Positions 1 to 13,859 of a stretch of DNA of 64,000 bases are shown in pieces (the stretch's first letter is position 1; every line of letters begins with the position of its first letter). The notes below the pieces were generated by a model. That model was not told where the DNA came from and ran no database searches. It saw only the letters and a program-made list of their open reading frames with translations. Source of the stretch: Pagrus major (Eukaryota; Chordata; Actinopteri; Spariformes; Sparidae); contig NC_133219.1 in the NCBI RefSeq assembly GCF_040436345.1, forward strand, positions 22,285,458 to 22,349,457, in the 5' to 3' direction. Position numbers and translations under genes: made by a program.

Positions 1-649
1 CTTATATACTTGTTTATATTTTTGTATTGTTATATTTAAGTCGATAAACTGACTAACTTATTGATGTAATGAAGACGAGGATACACAATACAGGATTACA
101 GTAGTAAGTAGTACAGATAGCTTCTCCCTCCCCATCATCACCTCAGCTTTGAATGATAAAACAACTACTCGTTCAGCAGATCAGAGCATTATATGAAGCT
201 GAACAGACAATTTGGCTCATAAAAGTCATCTTGTACTTAATTCTTTGAAGAGGGTCACTTTTGCATGCATAACCTCCTTTCAGAAACTTAAGAAACTGGT
301 GAGGATCCAAAGTTTTAAACAAAAAAAAAGAAGCTCTACTGAATACCTCCTATAATCCAAATATTTATTCCACACTCGCTGTTTGAGTGTTAACATTGAA
401 AATAAATGGATTTACACAAACCTCACGCACATACACAAAGGGATAAAGTCCATCCCATCTGCAAACATTAACGAGTAAACTTTACAATGAGCATGTCTCT
501 TTCTTATGGGAGGTCTTCTGCAGCTGCACCGGTGTTGCAGTGATCATTTGGGCCTGGCTTCAGAAGCAACACTTACACATTCCTGACCTTTGGAGAAAGC
601 TCGCTGTCAGGCAGATTCAGGTGCAACAAGAAGGGAAAGAGAGAGGAGA
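1..649. other. Upstream flank and 5' UTR of naaladl1
   Basis: There is no coding exon here that I can support. The stretch is AT-rich and holds the promoter and 5' untranslated leader of the peptidase gene that starts at 650. A TGACCTTTGGA sequence at 584-594 resembles a nuclear-receptor half site (ERR/NR5A or HNF4 type), which would fit intestinal expression of this family, but one site of this length is weak evidence. An in-frame ATG at 590 exists; it would add 20 charged residues ahead of the membrane segment, so I prefer 650. Confidence 0.4.
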
Positions 650-3600
650 ATGATATTAAAGGTGGTGATTTCGGTTGTGTGTGCTGTTGCCGTGCTGACC
701 GTAGGGATCCTGATCGGTCACTTTGGTATCGACAAGGGCAGCTCGGCACCGTCCTGGGTGGGGGATCTGGCGAAGGATGTGGACGAAACCCTCATTGAGA
801 AGTTCTTGTCTGAGGTTGACAACATCGAGATTCAAGAGAACCTAAGGTGAGTTGATGAATGTTCAAATTTAGATTTTGTTCTTCAGTCAGACTTTTGCTG
901 TTGTGTATTTGCTCAAGTAACAAAAATGTGAGACCTATAAACAGCAGCTTTTGTATTTCACATTAAGGTGTCTCGGTCTAAATAAATTGAAGACTAATCC
1001 GCATTCTTGTGGCAATAGTCCTTATTATAGACATTTTTGGTGTTGGACAGTACAATATGAAACATTCAATTTAATCAAGATTTTCTGAAACCTCATCTTC
1101 CTCCACAGGGAGTTGACCAAAGTGCCCCATATGGCCACCACACCTGGAGACGAGCAGACAGTGAAGCTTATGCTAGAGAGATGGCAGGACCCTGAAACCG
1201 GCCTGGACGAGGCCTGGAGAGAGGAGTATATGGTCTACCTGTCCTTCCCCGACACCAAGAACCCCAACAAGGTCACTGTAGGTGAGTTGACCTCTGAATG
1301 TGTGAAAGTCCAGACAGTCATACCATCACTCTCAGTACGTTTATAAAGGCTTAAATTCACTAGTTCATTTGCCTTTCAACATAATTTGTGAATGTTTATG
1401 ATTACTGAGTAATTAATGGCGAGCAGGTCTCACACAACATTACAATATAAGAAATGGAGTGAATCAACAGCCTTTACTTCATGTGTTGTGCTGTCTGATT
1501 TACTGCTAGGAAAGCTGCCGTAAAACTGGATTTAATTTATCTGCAGCTTCTGCAGGACAAAGTCCTCAAGCCACTCATGAATTATTACATTTAGCTCATG
1601 ATGTTTCCCATCAAAATCAACTTCATCTGGAAGTCATATTTTTTGTTTTGAAATACCATTTACATTCCAAACTCAACACAACGAACCACAAAGAAAAAAC
1701 TGGAACTAATCTAAAAAAGTCTGACAACACTGAGTGGGTTTTCATTCTGCCAGAGTTTCACTTTATTTACCGACTGATCAGTCACCATGAGTTGTTTCCA
1801 TTTCAGTGAGTCCATCAGATACCGTCAGATACACTGCCAGAGAAAAAGAGAAGGCTTACACTGCTGACCAAGATGATCCTGAGGTGGTTCAACCGTATGC
1901 TGCATACTCCCCTCCTGGTCACCCAAAGGTAGAAAGCTGCACCCTGATGTATCTGAAAATCTGTTAAAAGCTCCTTTAGCTCCCTGACAGCCCCAGGCAG
2001 AGCTCTTTATACATTTGATTAGTAAAGGTATCCCTTAAGCCAGCATTTTTCGATCACTGAGTAACTGAAAAAGTGGCCTGGCATTCAGTGCATGATTTAA
2101 GAGAAAAAAATCATGAAAATACCTATTCAACATTCAATTTTACTTTTAAATAAAAAGGATTCAAGCGTCTGTAATTTATTGTGCTTATTCTGATAAAGGG
2201 ACCTCTAACTATGAATGTACTTAATGGGATGAACAGAAAGGGTCCCATGATGTAAAGTCATTTTGACCTTAAAGTGCTGCATATAGTCCTCTACATCCTT
2301 ACTTGAGGTGCATCGGGAATGTACATCTGATTTCCTTCTGGGTGAATGTACTTTTACACCAAATGATGATTATCTTGAGTATTTTCTCACTATTTACATG
2401 GATGGGTAGATGAGTGGACAGATGAGAGATAGTCTGCGTTTATGGAACTTCCTGTTTATATGAAGCACACATAACTTCTGAGAAGTAACTCACTGAAACA
2501 ACAAAAAGCATGTGATTGTCACATCCCTGCCTCACACATCAGAAGTTTACCTGTGTTAACCTTTGAGGCGTGACAGGCATATTTATCTGTAAGTCATTGT
2601 TATAGTAGGCTCATCAAAATATTTTACTACTCTGCTGTCAGGAATAAGAGTGTGTTTGACAGGGAAGTCATTACTTTACTGCAGTGACGGTCCATGGTCT
2701 CGATGATAAGCTCGGGGGAAGGTTTAGTTTATATATGTTTATACAACAAGAATACATTGAAAGGGAAAGAGGATAAAACATAAGAGACCAATGATTGATC
2801 ATTTTTTTTGCGTTTTTTCAATTTATAGTCAAAGTCAGATACTCTATGATTCCTTAAGGCTCAAATCTTTTGCATGTCTTATCAAGTACCGATAACATTA
2901 CAAGTTATGATGTAGATGATGTAATATCACTATCTGTGAACATCTATGTGAGGGGTGAAGGAGGCCATGATAAGGGTTTGAATAAAAATGATAAGGAATC
3001 AAATAAAGATTTATCTAGACAAGAGTGTGGTGAAAGGATTCTCAGAGGGCAGTGAGATCATTTTGAGAGCAATGTTTTCATGAATTGATAAAAAAATTGT
3101 GATAAAAAATACAGTATATTTTTATTATCTCCCAGACTGAAAAATTCTGCACAAAAGGCAGCTGTGATTTTTACAATTTGTGTTATGAAAAGATCACATT
3201 CCTCATAAAAGATCATACTTCTGCCAATGGTTCATGGGATTACTGCTCAAATTGACTCAACGTTGACTTTTCTGATGGTTTTAGGGGAAACTGGTGTACG
3301 CCAACCAGGGGAAACCAAGTGACTACCAAGAATTGAACAAGACAATGGACCTCAGAGGAACCATCGCTATCACCAGATATGGTGGAGCAGGCAGAGCTGC
3401 TAAAGTGAGTTGCACTTTGTGCTAAAAAAGTGAATGACTTATTATAATGTTTATTTGGTAGTTTTAAATAATAAGCAGGAACATTCTGTCCAAGACATAC
3501 AAAAGTTACACAGTGACACATTTTATTGTGATAGTGAGGACAACATGTTACAGTGTCATTACTTTACAACTGAAGAAACAGAGAAGAAAGATTATAAAAA

Positions 3601-6600
3601 CTGCAGACTTACAAATGCTTACAAATCTTTGACGTGTTCACTGCATCGCTGCAATGCCCAAATCACCACTCAGCACCATGTAAAAAGGATGTTTTCCCAC
3701 ATTACGACTTAGAATAAGGTTGGGTAAATCATTATGCATATATAGTTTTGTTTACAGTTTAATGTCCATCAGTAGGAAAATGGTTACTGCAATGCTTCTA
3801 GATGGTAGTGCCTGTTACATTAAGTTGAATTAAAAGATAAATAAATCATGTAAATGAAATTCAAGTGTTAACAAATGCCATGTGTGTCTTATCCAGGCCA
3901 TCAATGCAGCACCCTACGGTGTCATCGGTGTGCTTGTCTACACAGACCCTTTGGACATCAACGATGGTGTCATGTCAGACATCGATGAGACGTATCCTCA
4001 CTCCTGGTACCTGCCTCCCTCTGGTGTGGAGAGAGGTTCCTTCAACACTCACTTTGGAGACATGCGCACACCCTACCTGGCTGCCAAAGGTAATTACCAG
4101 TGACTTGTGTAAAAATAGTACACAGAGTTTGCAGTAGTGTTTTTATTGTTTCTCCTGCTGCACTTTGGCTCAATACTACCTGAAGGTGGGACTTTTATGA
4201 CAGCTTCAAACATACCTATAAAGATAAAGTTGGATACTTTTAAATCATTTTATTATGCTGTTTTTACTTTTCTATAAATTCTTCAGTTATACTGTACATT
4301 TCTTTTTGCAGATGAAACCTACAGAATTCCTGTTGAGGACATCACAGGGATCCCTCCCATTCCAATTCAACCAATCGGATTTGAGGATGCCTACGTACTA
4401 ATCTGGTTTGTGATCAGAGAAATCTGCTTTAGGAATAAATACAGGCCAAAATCAAAATAAATCGATTCTAACTTGTTGTTTTTTTGTTGGTCATTTCAGT
4501 GAGCTAGGAGGAGAAGCAGCTCTAGCTGATTGGCAGGGAGCGTTCAACTGTACCTACAACATTGGAGGTCCGGGGTTCAAAGAAACATCTGCTTTCAACG
4601 GCAGGTAGCCAGACATACTCAGGCATTAGCTGCATTTAAAGCTGATCCAGGAGCTTTTTTATTGAGCTATGCCTGTTCATAATCAAACCTTTCTTTTAAA
4701 AGTCTGATACAACTAGTCAAAATACTTCTAACTCCCAGAGTGGGGAGTAAACAATTTTTTTCTGAATACATCCCATTGGAGAAGTAGCAGTCGAGCAGTG
4801 GGACCTTTGTCAATTCCTTCATCCTTATGACTTCGATCCTCTTTTCCAGCGATGTGAAACTGGACATCTTCAATCATGGAGAACTTAAGAACTCCTCCAA
4901 TGTGATGGGAGTTATCAGAGGGAGTGTCGAGCCAGGTGAGACTGGAAACAATGTCGCAATTGGCCATTAAATTTAATCTGTTTTCACCTTGTAATTTCTC
5001 TGTTTGTGCTCTGTGTGTGTTTGCGTCCACAGACAGGTATGTGATCTATGGGAACCACAGGGACAGTTGGGTTCATGGTGCCATCGATCCGAGCAGTGGG
5101 ACATCGGTCATGCTGGAATTGACCAGAGTGTTGGGCAAGATGGTAAAGCAGGGTGAGGATACTAAAAGCTGTATGAACTACTAATTGTTTGGCATATATG
5201 GCTGAATAAAGAGTTTGTTTTTATTCTTGTCTGTGGCAGGCAAATGGAGGCCTCGCAGGTCAATAATATTTGGAAGCTGGGGAGCAGAGGAGTTCGGCCT
5301 TATCGGCTCCGCAGAATACACAGAGGTGATTTCAATTAATCCACAAGATCAGACATAACACGAACCAACATGAAATTTTTATTTTTATTTTTGTTTTAAG
5401 GCAAGAAAGATCAATCTTCTTTTAAAAAATGGAATTCATAAAGCAATGAAACACTTGTTGCTCATTTCAACACACATAGGTTTTATGGATACAACCTTCC
5501 TTGGTATGGTGTCTAATGTTAGCAAACTTTAGATGGATACTCCTGTCTAACAAATAATAACAACAAACACTAACAAATCACTGAGTAACTTTTCTGACTT
5601 TAAGTTCTGCTTGTATACTTACTGTCACTGACAAATATAACCTTTATCTTGTCTTTTCTCCAGCAATACTTCACCAAGCTCAGTGAACGGACTGTTGCTT
5701 ACATCAATGTGGATATAGCTGTCTTTGGTAAGAAGCTCTTTCTGCCTCCCAGGAGTAAATAAAGACATCCAATGACAGGAATAGTCTCAGTCCCTGGGTC
5801 CACCTGTACAGATGCAGCCATGTAGTTGGACAAATGATCACAAAACTACTTGTTTCGAAAAAGCACCTTTTAAAAATTTACATTTCAACTCAGATGTTTG
5901 TAGGTTTTTTCTTGAAACTCTCGTTGACAAACATGTATTATTTTGTGGTACACAAAGTTATGCATGAAGAGGAATGGCTGCCACTGTAGGTTGTGTTCAC
6001 TGACTGCCAGCCTTGTGCCTTGGAGCTGTTCAAGTTAATGGTGACACTAATCCAAAACCTGTATTCATCTTCCACTCCTCAGCCAACGCCACTCTCAGAG
6101 CTTCAGGGATGCCGTCAGTACAGAACGTCATCTTCAAAGCCACAAAACAGGTGAGCTCTTTAAAAACCAACTTATGTCACTTCAGGTGGTTCTTTCCAGA
6201 AATTTAAGGAGGCTGTTACATGAAAATGTGTTTCTTGTCTAGGTCAATGCAGCTGGAATGGACTCAACATCTGTGTACGACAACTGGATCAAATATTTCA
6301 ACTGGACAAGCCCAGAACATGGACTCATTCCCAAGTAATGGACTACAGTTAAACCTTTCTGTTTTTCCCACATCTTGCATTGCATTGTGTGAAAATAGTT
6401 ATTTAGGTTTTTATTTTTTGGAAGTTTTCAGAATTGATTGGTTGTTTGCCCATTGCTGATCTATTGCTGTCTTCCTTTAACAGGATGGGATACCTTACAG
6501 GAGCAGGGAGCGATTACGCTGCCTTTGTCCATTATCTGGGAATCACTGCCATGGACATTTCATACACATATGACAGGGTATGAAAGAACTCTGCCTTTGA

Positions 6601-8814
6601 ATTGCTGTACTACAATATATTTTTGTGTAATGACCATGTGAGTGGCTTTATGTACAGTAGGACATAGATACCAAAGTAATGCCTCAAATAAAAGACTTGT
6701 TTTTTAATCTTCCGCTGTCATTTAGTTTCTCTTCATTGGGTCCGAGACACATTCCTCCTCCCTGTAAATTGGATAAATCTTACATTTTTTGCACACTGCT
6801 GTCATTCTGCGCTGTTACTCTTAAGTTGTCTTATTGTATCTCTTGTTTGAAACAAGCTGTCACCCAACAAAAGTTTTTTTCTGCCTCAGTGAGCTTGTGA
6901 GGCGAAATCAGAAGTGAACTGAACTCATTCAGTCAGTCATGTAACTTCTATTAAATAGATTTTTTTTTCTTCTTACAGAGTAAAACAAATGCTCGGATAT
7001 ACCCTGCGTACCACACAGCATACGACACCTTTGATTACGCCTCAAAGTACATTGATCCAGGTGAGTAATGATGTCTCTCATGTTACCACATATTGGAGAT
7101 TCTTGGAAGCCCTGATCCCTTTTTCTGTCATGGTACTGCAGATTATGCTGTCTTTCATGTAATATAACAGTGGAAACTGTGGTCTATTTCAATGAAGAAG
7201 CTTTTATTTCTTAGTTTCTAATAATTTTTCTCCATCTTCTGATTTACCAACTGCAAAGAAAGCAGAAACATTTTCCCAACAATTACAAAGTACTTTGAAC
7301 TGTTTTTTCTAAGTAGCTGATGTTAACCAAACTAGATTTCTCCCCAGGCTAATTTTTCTGCAGTTAAACTTCTTAGTGTGAAGTAATTGGTAGCCAGCAA
7401 AGCTTTCAAAGTAGCTTCCCCAACACTGATTCTGACACTTCGTCCTCTCAGGGTTCTTCAGTCACCAAGCTGTTGCCAGGACGGCAGGAAACGTCCTGAT
7501 TCGATTGGCAGACAGCCTGGTGTTGCCACTCAACTGCAGTGACTACGCTGAGCTTCTGGAGGCATACCTCAACAGAGCAGTGGATCTATATCAGAGCAAA
7601 CTGCAAGCTATACCCATCTCCATGGGTAAGGACAGGACTGTTAGAGAATACTTTACGTTTCAATATGTCAAGACAAGAATTCAGTGTTTGAAATGGGGCT
7701 GTGAATTTTATGTTTTCTTTCTTATGTTTTGACTTGTGTGTCCATCTTGGGCCAAAGCAGCTGGAATAATTTACTTACTACATTATGTCTAGTCGCTGGA
7801 CCTAACATCAATGATGTCTCTGACTGGAACCTGCATTCACCAAAATGCTTTTTGTAACAGGAAAAACTTGAAGACATCTGTGCTAAAAACATGTCTTCGG
7901 GCTGCACTTAAGAGCAGAACAAACAACAGAAACAACATCTGTTTCTCCTACTAGAGGATTAGAGAGGGTGAAATCTTTGCCGAGAGGCTGCACAGCTGAC
8001 CTGTGTCTTATTTCAGAGCCACTAAAACGTGCAGTGGCCAGCTTTCGCAGTGCAGCTTCTCATCTGGACCAGGTGATTCGCAGTTCAGACCTGGCAAACG
8101 AAACGTAAGAGCACAAACATACATATGTTGTTATCTCCTTTGCTGCCCACAAAGAAATGAATTTAAGTCCATCCCCTCTCTCTCCGACTCTCTTCTCTTA
8201 GACCAATGAAGGTCAGAAGGATCAACGACCAGCTCATGCTGCTGGACCGAGCTTTCTTGGACCCTCTGGCCTTCCCAGATAAATATGCATTCAGGTAAGA
8301 AAATGAAATGACAGCCTCAAAATAAAACTAAGCTGCCATGTGTAGTTTTATGGTTGCGCTGTACTTGACAGTCATAAAGTAAATGCGTGCAAAGGCAGTG
8401 GGAGGAATGAAGGGTTATGCCAATGCCAATTTCCTGATCTCTACTTTGATCCAGATTCAAACTTTTGTATGGATTGCCATTTAATTTTGAAAAAACATTC
8501 ATGGTTGCCAGATTAAGTTTCACCACTAGGTTGACAATTTTGAAAGAAATGTCTTGACCATAATTGGATGGATTGCAATGTGAGATGTTAAAATTCATTG
8601 TTAAATCATTTCTCTGTTTCCTTGTGTGATACACAGACATGTTATCTGGACTTCAAGCAGTGCTGGCATGTCAACCTTCCCAGGTCTGGCTGATGCCTTC
8701 GCTAAAGCTGAGTCATCAGGACAGTCCAGCGACTGGAACAAAGTGCACTACCACCTGTCAGTCCTGAGCCAGAACATCGAGGGCGCTGCCAACACACTGG
8801 TTGACGTCATATAG
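650..8814 (+). CDS. naaladl1: N-acetylated alpha-linked acidic dipeptidase-like 1 (NAALADL1), 19 exons, complete
   Basis: Type II membrane zinc metallopeptidase of family M28, the PSMA/NAALADase group; the mammalian orthologue is an intestinal brush-border exopeptidase. Exons: 650-846, 1109-1281, 1807-1928, 3285-3404, 3897-4089, 4312-4405, 4500-4604, 4850-4935, 5033-5152, 5240-5325, 5664-5727, 6083-6150, 6243-6334, 6484-6577, 6979-7060, 7452-7625, 8017-8104, 8202-8294 and 8637-8814. They sum to 2229 nt in one frame, giving 742 aa against about 740 in mammals. A signal-anchor helix lies at about residues 3-24, ending in ILIGHFGI, as in NAALADL1. The zinc centre is intact: His372 (GNHRDSW), Asp382 (GAIDPSSG), catalytic Glu420 and ligand Glu421 (SWGAEEFG), Asp449 (YINVD) and His550 (YHTAYDTF). 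The short tail and GHF motif favour NAALADL1 over FOLH1/NAALAD2. All introns are GT-AG. Confidence 0.95.
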
Positions 8815-8943
8815 AGCAGGAGGAGGGAGGAGAGAGGGACTGCACTTGCTCAGTGATTTTTTTCAAAAAGACAGGGACCTGGAGCCGGTCAGGCCATGAT
8901 GGGACTATTTATGTATGATATTAAGTGAGGCAATATAGGAATC

Positions 8944-8949
8944 AATAAA
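8944..8949 (+). promoter_or_regulatory. Poly(A) signal of naaladl1
   Basis: A canonical AATAAA lies 130 nt after the stop codon of the peptidase gene, the first such hexamer in the 3' flank. It predicts a short 3' UTR. Confidence 0.7.
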
Positions 8950-9302
8950 CAAAGCATACCACTGAACAGTAAAATGATTGATGTATTCTACTTTTGTAAC
9001 AGGATTAAAATATAACAATATGATGAATCTTTTTCATTAAAGCACTTCATCAAAGATGAACTACAATTACTGTTGTTATTACAGCTTTAGTTATTCTAAG
9101 TGTACAACAGCTGTTAAACTGAATGCACAATGAGTGCCATAATGACAATAATGAAGAAAAGACTATAAAGCAAATGTCACTTACGTTATGAATGACTTGT
9201 GACACATATCCACCTCAGTAAAGTATAAAAAGATATTAACTTATTTTAACCACCTCATCAAAACTGAGGAGATGACAGGATGGCTGAATATCTCTAAATC
9301 AT

Positions 9303-9550
9303 GGGTGCCCAAACTTTTTACTTGAATGGCCAAAACCTATAGTACTGTATTTTTAAGATGAAAAATGGTCCTTGGATCCCAGGCTCCCTCCACAAAGTGT
9401 CCACTATTCTCAGATTTGAAAAATTATCATTTGTAATAAATAATAATTCATAAACTTACTTGTTATTTTTCCTTTAGAAACATCTGGCAGGCCACATATA
9501 ACATTACGGTGGTCCAGCTTTGGCCCAAGGGCCCCACTTTGGGCAGATCT
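9303..9550. repeat. Decayed non-autonomous hAT-like element
   Basis: The left edge reads GGTGCCCAAACTTTTTAC. The right edge, CCCCACTTTGGGCAG, is TGCCCAAAGTGGGG on the opposite strand. This start, TGCCCAAA followed by a pyrimidine run, is typical of hAT-type short elements in vertebrates. The termini match only imperfectly and no clear 8-bp target duplication is visible, so the copy is old. There is no transposase coding. Confidence 0.5.
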
Positions 9551-11974
9551 GCTCTAACTGAATGTTGATATTACATCTAAATCTGTAGAATAGTGTGAAA
9601 ACTGACTTTTCATTATTGTTGATGCATTTCAGTATTCTTTCAGTAAACTAATTTGTGTTTTTATATAGATTTAAAGAACTGAGTAATAGAGTGTTTCTTT
9701 GTTCTCACTGCAAAAATCTCTTCTTTTCAGAATTAAAATTTTAGGGTACTGACACTGACATGGTAATTTTTTTTATTTCAAAGATCAAATGCTCACACAA
9801 GATCTGTGCGATGACTGTGTGTGTCAAATCTATTTTGAAAGGAGCAGTAAGCCACCAGACTGAAAGAGAAAAAGCTGACAGACACTGCAGAGCCATTACA
9901 CCAGAATGATGCAATGTAATACTGGGTTAATGATCCAGAAATTAATGGATCAAGACCATCCTCCACTGGTGTAATGGCATACAATAGAATGACGTTTAAG
10001 TAAGAAGAATTGGCGCAAAGGTTTGTCCAATTAGGGTGAATGCTTGTGAGCTGTCAAGGATATCAGGCAATCAGCACCTTGATATGTCAGCGTTCACAGC
10101 AACATGAGATGACTATCAGAGCTCCAAAGAGACTAAATCATCTCTAGCCAGACTGCACGTGCAAAAATCTAAATTATTTAATGCATCAACTGGTTTGGTC
10201 TTGGAAATATCGACTGCACCTCATTGAAAACCTACACATACTTTATGGGCCTCAGTTGCATCCTGTTTTAGCCTGCTGCCCTGGTGCAGGCCTTCATGTG
10301 AGGCTGCAATACTACTTCCTACCACCAGGGGTCAGAAAATGCTTTGAGACAATCCTTAGAGCCTAGTCAGCATTTGGGATTAGTGTTTGGGAAGTGTAGC
10401 TTCCACAAAATTGAGTAGCAGTAGTGGCAACAATTCACTACTGAAATGGTTATTGAAGACAAACAGTGACAATATCTGATGAGAGAAATGGGATGGAAGA
10501 GGAAAAGCATGAAAAAAAAAGTCTACTCCTTAACTTATTTCCTGTTCAGGCTCTCCTGTAAACATAGGTCTCTCAGGGATTGCTGGTTTTATCCAGACCC
10601 CTCCTCTCTGGTTAAAGCCCACAGTGTTAGTCACGCTCATCTGAGCCCTTGCAGCCGCTGCAGAAACACAACTTGGGGGTAGCACTGGTGTGTAAATGAA
10701 TAACTGTGAGTTTGTGTGGGTTGGTAGATCTGAGAGGTGGATGGGTTCATTTATGTGTATCTTTTATTCTCCCTCGAAAAGATGGGTTGCTTTGGTTCTT
10801 GGTTATATTTAAATTACAGGCACTTATACTAAGTGAAGTTAAATGTCACTTAGCAGCATGGTGAGGTTTTAAAAGTGGCCTATAAAGCAACACATGACAC
10901 CTAACAGAGCCCTACAAGCAAGCTAAATGTCTATCAGTCACAGAAACTACACAAGTAACAAGCAAGGACATAATGAACATGTGCTGTGAATAGAGGACAA
11001 GCAACCTAATATAAGTCTCATTGTCGCACTATTTGCAGTTGGTTTGGGTTTTCTTTGTTTATTAAAATGTTGGTTTATGCAATTTTGTCAGCAGACTTTT
11101 GGTCATATTTTTATCTTGTATAAGCAAAGTCTCCTGACATTATGAACTGAGTATTGCAGGAATGACTGGCTGTTTTGTTGGTCAGATATATATATAGATG
11201 TCCTCCATATTTTTAGCTGGGGAATATTTACAGAGGATGACTCCTCTTTTCAGCAATGCAGTGCTTGACATTAACACAGTTTGATGTCAATATTTGCAGA
11301 CCTGCCCAGAACAACCAAAGTCTGTCTGTCTGTGACTTAGCCTGTTAGTAGTTTCAGTGGTGCGGTAGAAGTTGGGGAAGGAAGCCCTTTCTGTCTTAAA
11401 GGTTCCTCTCATGCAGATTTGTGAACATCTGCAAGATAGAAATCAAACTGAATCTCAGTTCTCAGGCTTCCTTTTGTGTCAGCTGCTTCCTTTATTCTAT
11501 ATTGTGTTATTTATTATTTCTGGTATGTCTCAAGTAGATGGGAAATAGAATGGCCCGTTGACACATGAAAAGTTATTATATACATTGTATTTTTTTATGT
11601 TTAGAAAAAATGTTTAAACTCCACCAATTTTGCATGTGAAGTTGTTATGGTAAGTGCTACCCCCCATGTGAAACCAGTTGTGTCTGGAGAAATTGGAGGA
11701 AAAAAATAACCCTGATGATGTCCTAGTGATGCCATAATGGAAGTCTCAGCTTGGTGCTTGAGACTTTCTATTTTATTTTATAATCGAAAGCCTGCCTGCA
11801 TACTGGGTGTGTGGAGTTCAAAAGATGAGGACGTTTATCAAGCAGGAAGGGTCTAAAAGACACTATTAAACTTAAGTATTATGAAAGTGTTAGATCAAAG
11901 TTCTTGGGGTGTGACTTGTGCGAAGGACTAAAAATCAGGATATCTAGGACTCTGCTGCTTCAGCTTCCACCGTT

Positions 11975-11994
11975 CCCCCCCCCCCCCCCCCCCC
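11975..11994. repeat. C20 homopolymer
   Basis: Twenty consecutive C residues. On the minus strand this is a G20 run able to form a G-quadruplex. The length may be imprecise because such runs are hard to sequence. Confidence 0.9.
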
Positions 11995-12602
11995 AATTTT
12001 TATTCTAATCGCTGGATTAGCCCTCAAATGAAATGGTCATCATCAAAGGTCCAATGTATCACCCTGAACATAACAATTTCAAAATGAATAGATAAATAAT
12101 CTCTCTCCAATTCAATGATGCTGTCAAAAGTGGTGACCATCTTTTCCCACTCAGTAAACTTCCTCAGAGTAGAAGGAGAAGTGCAAACTCCGCTGGCTTC
12201 CCTCCTGACCATAACATAAAAAAATCAAATGTATACTGCTCTGATGATGGCTTTTCCAAAAGTAGTTAAGTAACAAACCTTATCAAGAATTTACTGAAAT
12301 GAATTACTGATTTAAAAGTGCACTCAAAAATGTATAGAGAAAAAAGCTACTCAAATTATAGCCCACATATTTATTTTTAGCTATTTTTTCTGTCAAACTG
12401 TCGATGCAGATTATTGATATTTTATCATTTTATTATTTTTAACTGTCTTTAATGCAGAATAATCACATCTGGCTGATAACCACTGAATTGGGTGGAAAGT
12501 CACGGGGCAGTAACAGTAAATGATGAGGTAAAAAGTAGCATTTCCACAATCGGGTCAGTCAGAAATAACAACAAACACAGGTGCTACTCGCCAGTCGCAG
12601 AG

Positions 12603-13859
12603 TTTATTCTTTTAAATATACATAGACTTTATCCCCATATTAAATACCCCACCACCCTTCCCTCCCTCATCATCCCTCCCTCCTCCCTCCTCCCATTTCT
12701 TCCCACTCTTAGTTCTCCGCTTTCTCTGTTCCCCGCTCCAGAGAGAAAGCTCGTCCGGCTGAAAAACACACTCTACTTTGTGCAGCATATTGCTTATTAA
12801 GACATTTGCGAAAAACATAAATTAAAAATACTACAGCTTGTTTTTTTTTTCCATTTTCTGCTCCAACATCTGACTGTTTTGAACAGAATCTTAAAAAAAC
12901 GAAAAATGAAAAAAAGAAACGGCACAGTGTCCCTCAGTCTGGCTACATAACATGAACTGGATTCCCCTGTTTTATCACTACATGGTATGACCCTCCTGGT
13001 TTGAAGTGTACACAGTGGTCTATACCGTGGCAGGTGAAATGGTAAGAAGAGAGATGTATTGTTTAACAGATGTCCTGAGTTTGGTCAAATCATGTCTGTG
13101 TTTCTTTTAATCGTGTTAAATGATGAGACATCCGAGATCAAGATGGTTGATTCTGCTTCAGCCTTCGCTTTCACAAGCATTTGTGTTTTTGCTCCTCTGC
13201 TGGTCAGAAAGTGTGTGAGTGTGTGAAAAGTGTGAAGGGAGGGTAATTACTTTATTCTCCCGACAATCAGGCATGTGCTTTTTGTTTGGTGGCCTCTTGT
13301 CAAATTGAAACTTGTGGAAATTATTGGTCCGACGAGGTGGCTGGAGCTGCAGGCAGAGTGAAGGACAGTGTGATACGGCACTAGAGGAAAATTCAGGTGT
13401 TTAAGTCACAAGGCATGCATGTTAACACTGAACTCACAGTCTCCACCAGAAGTGTTTCAGCTGTGACGTGTGGGGTGTGTGCTGTGTACATGTCAGTGTT
13501 TGTACAGTTGAAGGTGTCGTAAAAGTCCTGCTTTTGACTGCATGCCGGATGGGCTGCTCCTTTGCTAATAATTCTAATATTTTCAGAGAATAAAAGATAC
13601 AAGGAATGCCATGTTTGGTTCAGTTCTCTATCACCAAACTGTTTTGACTTTGAATAAATGCATAAAAGCAGGGCTTTTACTAACACCGACACTGTATCAT
13701 GTGTGCACCTGTGTCTTGTGTGCATGTGGCGTGTCTCATCAAGTCTTATCAAGTTTTGTGTCCATCATTCTAGCAGTCTGTCTGTTTCCCTCCCTCCTCT
13801 TTAGGAAGCACAAGAGGGGCTGCGTTGGCGTCAGGAGAGTCAAAGGGTCAAGCTGGGGG
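12603..13859 (-). other. Probable 3' UTR of atosb
   Basis: From the TGA of atosb, read on the minus strand, the sequence runs without another gene to an AATAAA at 12603-12608 (TTTATT on the plus strand). An earlier AATAAA near 13250 could give a shorter 3' UTR. The true cleavage site cannot be decided from sequence alone. Confidence 0.5.

Larger units (their letters stand above)
8950..12602. other. Intergenic region between the convergent genes naaladl1 and atosb
   Basis: About 3.6 kb with no supportable coding exon or RNA gene; the open frames here are short and lack splice context or family resemblance. It contains a decayed hAT-like element (9303-9550) and a C20 homopolymer (11975-11994). 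The rest is ordinary AT-rich DNA. Confidence 0.6.
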